A DNA stretch of 64,000 nt from Alloactinosynnema sp. L-07 (lineage in GTDB: Bacteria > Actinomycetota > Actinomycetes > Mycobacteriales > Pseudonocardiaceae). The DNA lies in assembly GCF_900070365.1 (NCBI RefSeq), contig NZ_LN850107.1:2480001-2544000 (forward strand), written 5' to 3'. Positions 62,372 through 64,000 of this stretch are shown piece by piece. The notes beneath the pieces are model-generated. The model did not search any database. It worked only from the letters and a program-made list of their open reading frames with translations, and was not told the DNA's origin. A program made the translations under genes and the position numbers. How positions within the stretch are numbered: the first letter of the stretch is position 1; each line of letters starts with the position of its first letter.

Positions 62372-62754
62372 CGAACGGTCCCCAACACGCGTGTGATGGC
62401 GATCTCGATCACGACCCGCTCCGGATTCGGGCGGGGCGGCTTGTAGCGCTCGGTGTAGCGGCGCACGGCATCGGCGACCGACTCGGGATCATCGAGAATC
62501 CGGGCCACACCTTCCACAGTGGACCACCGACGTCCGTCCACTTGACACAAAGCAGCTGGAGTCGTGCCCGCGGAACGGATGTGGCGCACCTTCGCCGACC
62601 CGCCGGAGGTGATCACGCGGGCCACGCCCGCGGCCAGGTCGAGGGTCGCGCCGACCGGCACCACATGCGGGGTGCCGGTCGGCCGAACCGTCGTCAACGT
62701 ACACAAGTGGCGCTCCTGCCAGAACGCCATGAACTCATCGGTCACCGTCAGCAC
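62368..62754 (-). CDS. PPOX-class (FMN/F420-binding split-barrel) protein
   Basis: A 128-residue protein of the pyridoxamine 5'-phosphate oxidase-like, F420/FMN-binding split-barrel group, likely using F420 in actinobacteria. From GTG 62754 it has FMAFWQERHLCTLTTVRPTGTPHVVPVGATLD, the start of the family, and KVRHIRSAGTTPAALCQVDGRRWSTVEGVARIL with the cofactor phosphate-binding Arg/Lys residues. ATG 62730 is another start. The stop overlaps the end of the convergent nuclease gene by 4 bases. The substrate is unknown. Confidence 0.82.
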   Translation of the reverse strand: MLTVTDEFMAFWQERHLCTLTTVRPTGTPHVVPVGATLDLAAGVARVITSGGSAKVRHIRSAGTTPAALCQVDGRRWSTVEGVARILDDPESVADAVRRYTERYKPPRPNPERVVIEIAITRVLGTVR

Positions 62755-62771
62755 GCGGCAACCGTACGCGC

Positions 62772-63701
62772 CTAATCCTCGTCGCCGAAGAAGGCGTCGC
62801 CGACCTCGTCGAAGACCTCGCCCATGACCATGCCGCCCACGACACCCGCGGCGATGCCACCGACAAGACCCATGCCGCCGCCACCGTGACCACCGTGGCC
62901 GCCGTGGTGGCCGCCGCCGTGGAAGCCCTGGGCCGGGCGCCGTGAGGAGACCTGCGACAGCCACTCGCCGATCCGGGCGGTCCAGTCGGTGCGCTCGGAC
63001 TCCTCATGGCTGACCTGGAAGCGGCCGAACACGTCGCCGCCGGAACGGAACAGGCCCGCCCGCTTGTCGGCCTCCAGGACCACGGCCATCCCACCCGGCT
63101 CGGCCACGAAGGTCAGCTCGACCTGCGTGATGCCGCCCGCGAGCTCACGGGGCGGGTAGAACTCGATCTCCTGGAAGAACGGCAGCCGCTGCGGCACGCC
63201 GTGGATGCGGCCCGCCTCGAGGTCGGCGTTCTTGTAGCGGAAGCCGAGCCTGCCGAACGCGTCGAGCACCGCGGCCTGCGAGGGCAGCGGGACGATGTTC
63301 ACCTGGTCCAGGTCGCCCTTGTCGACGGCCTTGGCCACCGCCAGCTCCGTGCGCAGGCCAAGGCCCATACCGTGCAGGTGCTGGCCGTACAGCTCGGTGA
63401 TCGGCGCCTCCCACGGCACCGGGATCTGGAACGGCACGGACCTGGCCTGTCCGGCGGGCAGCACGAAGCGACCGGACACCACGGCCCGGTCGAACTCCAC
63501 CACCTGGACGCCTTCGTCGGCCCGCTCGACCCTGGTGACCAGGGACAGCGCGATGTAGTCGATGTCGGAGTCGTGCTCACCGCCGGTCATCCGAACCTCG
63601 CCGGTGAGCAGTCCGCCCGGGTAGACCCGGGTGTCGGTCAGCACGGTGTCGACCGTGGGACCGCCGACGCCCAGCGCCCGCAGCATCTTCTTGAACACCA
63701 T
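62772..63701 (-). CDS. SpoOM-type sporulation-control family protein
   Basis: A 309-residue arrestin-like beta-sandwich protein from ATG 63701. The N-terminal MVFKKMLRALGVGGPTVDTVL and VYPGGLLTGEVRMTGGEHDSDIDYIALSLVTRVE, then VPFQIPVPWEAPITELYGQHLHGMGLGLRTELAVAKAVDKGDLD, are typical of the Spo0M family. A Gly/His-rich segment (FHGGGHHGGHGGHGGGG, about residues 262-278) near the C terminus could bind metal, followed by a hydrophobic Gly-rich helix. Bacillus Spo0M affects sporulation; the role in actinomycetes is not established. Confidence 0.88.
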   Translation of the reverse strand: MVFKKMLRALGVGGPTVDTVLTDTRVYPGGLLTGEVRMTGGEHDSDIDYIALSLVTRVERADEGVQVVEFDRAVVSGRFVLPAGQARSVPFQIPVPWEAPITELYGQHLHGMGLGLRTELAVAKAVDKGDLDQVNIVPLPSQAAVLDAFGRLGFRYKNADLEAGRIHGVPQRLPFFQEIEFYPPRELAGGITQVELTFVAEPGGMAVVLEADKRAGLFRSGGDVFGRFQVSHEESERTDWTARIGEWLSQVSSRRPAQGFHGGGHHGGHGGHGGGGMGLVGGIAAGVVGGMVMGEVFDEVGDAFFGDED

Positions 63702-63866
63702 CGTGAGGATTCCCCTTCGCAACCTGGCCGTTCGGCACCCGCCGCCGCCCCCGTGGGGTCAACGGACCACGCACCGCGCGCGTTCCCGAGTGTCTCGCCA
63801 TCCTGGACGCACGGGCCCTGGTTCGGTTCACAGGGATACCCAACCGCGACCAGACCGGAGACCATC

Positions 63867-64000
63867 GTGACCTTGTCCCCCGCCCGCATCGACACCGCCG
63901 CGGTCGCCCGGCTCGGCGACGAGCCGCTGGACTGGCGGTTCCGCTCGGTGCCAGACAGCCTGTTCGGGCTGACCGCCCGCGCGGCCGCCGCCCGCCGGAC
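63867..64000 (+). CDS. Partial protein cut by the right window edge
   Basis: GTG 63867 opens a frame that runs off the window after 44 residues (VTLSPARIDTAAVARLGDEP, LDWRFRSVPDSLFGLTARAA). The VARLGDEPLDWRF segment is somewhat like the N terminus of amino-acid deaminase / D-threonine aldolase-like PLP proteins, but too little is visible to be sure. It is divergent from the SpoOM-type gene. Confidence 0.4.
   Translation, partial: MTLSPARIDTAAVARLGDEPLDWRFRSVPDSLFGLTARAAAARR

Overview
The window is very GC-rich, densely coded DNA with many GTG starts and many ATGA or GTGA stop-start overlaps. It carries a mycothiol gene (mshC), a Cvn-type 'conservon' (histidine kinase, roadblock, DUF742, small GTPase), IcmF and an IdeR-like iron box. 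Together these point to a mycelial high-GC actinomycete, most likely of the Pseudonocardiaceae (inferred from gene content only). I see no rRNA, tRNA, CRISPR array, transposase or phage genes.

Region 1 (1-20990) is a corrinoid locus interrupted by an unrelated helicase block. The genes are cobN (cut by the left edge), cobG-cobH-cobIJ, cobK, cbiD, cobL-cobM, a fused ChlI/ChlD-type chelatase gene, cobO, cobB, the cobalt-transport pair cbtB-cbtA, and a histidine-phosphatase gene. Three cobalamin riboswitches lie in front of cobN, the chelatase operon and cbtBA. The set combines the oxygen-dependent ring-contraction branch (CobG) with a CbiD-type C1 methyltransferase. A SNF2 helicase/SWIM-finger pair (6445-10271) sits inside the cluster, divergent from a TetR regulator with a long inverted-repeat operator between them.

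Region 2 (20992-37831) is mostly metabolic and regulatory. It holds a GAF-GAF histidine kinase and its LuxR-type response regulator, separated by two tandem 24-residue Cys-rich mini-ORFs. A UDP-GlcNAc 2-epimerase-like gene, a FabH-like KAS III gene, a methyltransferase gene, hbd and B12-dependent icmF, a PaaI thioesterase gene, a guanine-deaminase-like gene and mshC follow. Then come a leaderless subtilase with a separately encoded I9-like partner, a voltage-sensor-only membrane protein, a flavin reductase-like protein and a MEDS/HATPase sensor.

Region 3 (37979-44158) is the most unusual part. A translationally coupled minus-strand cassette encodes a CHAT-SIR2 fusion, a membrane-anchored nSTAND1-type NTPase, a caspase-like (C25/CHAT-type) protein and, again coupled, a crotonase. 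A small coiled-coil protein is encoded divergently. The junction between the first two main genes has been duplicated, giving a 27-residue mini-ORF. The cassette looks like a biological-conflict or programmed-death module.

Region 4 (44127-64000) contains hrpA, an OmpR/HK pair, a DUF4173-like membrane protein, a heme oxygenase gene behind an IdeR-like box, a DUF6319-like protein, an SDR with an N-terminal zinc-ribbon-like motif and no catalytic Tyr, a lipoprotein, a DUF2993-like protein, the cvnABCD conservon, a trypsin-like protease fused to a DRGH nuclease, a PPOX-fold protein, a SpoOM-type protein and a gene cut by the right edge.
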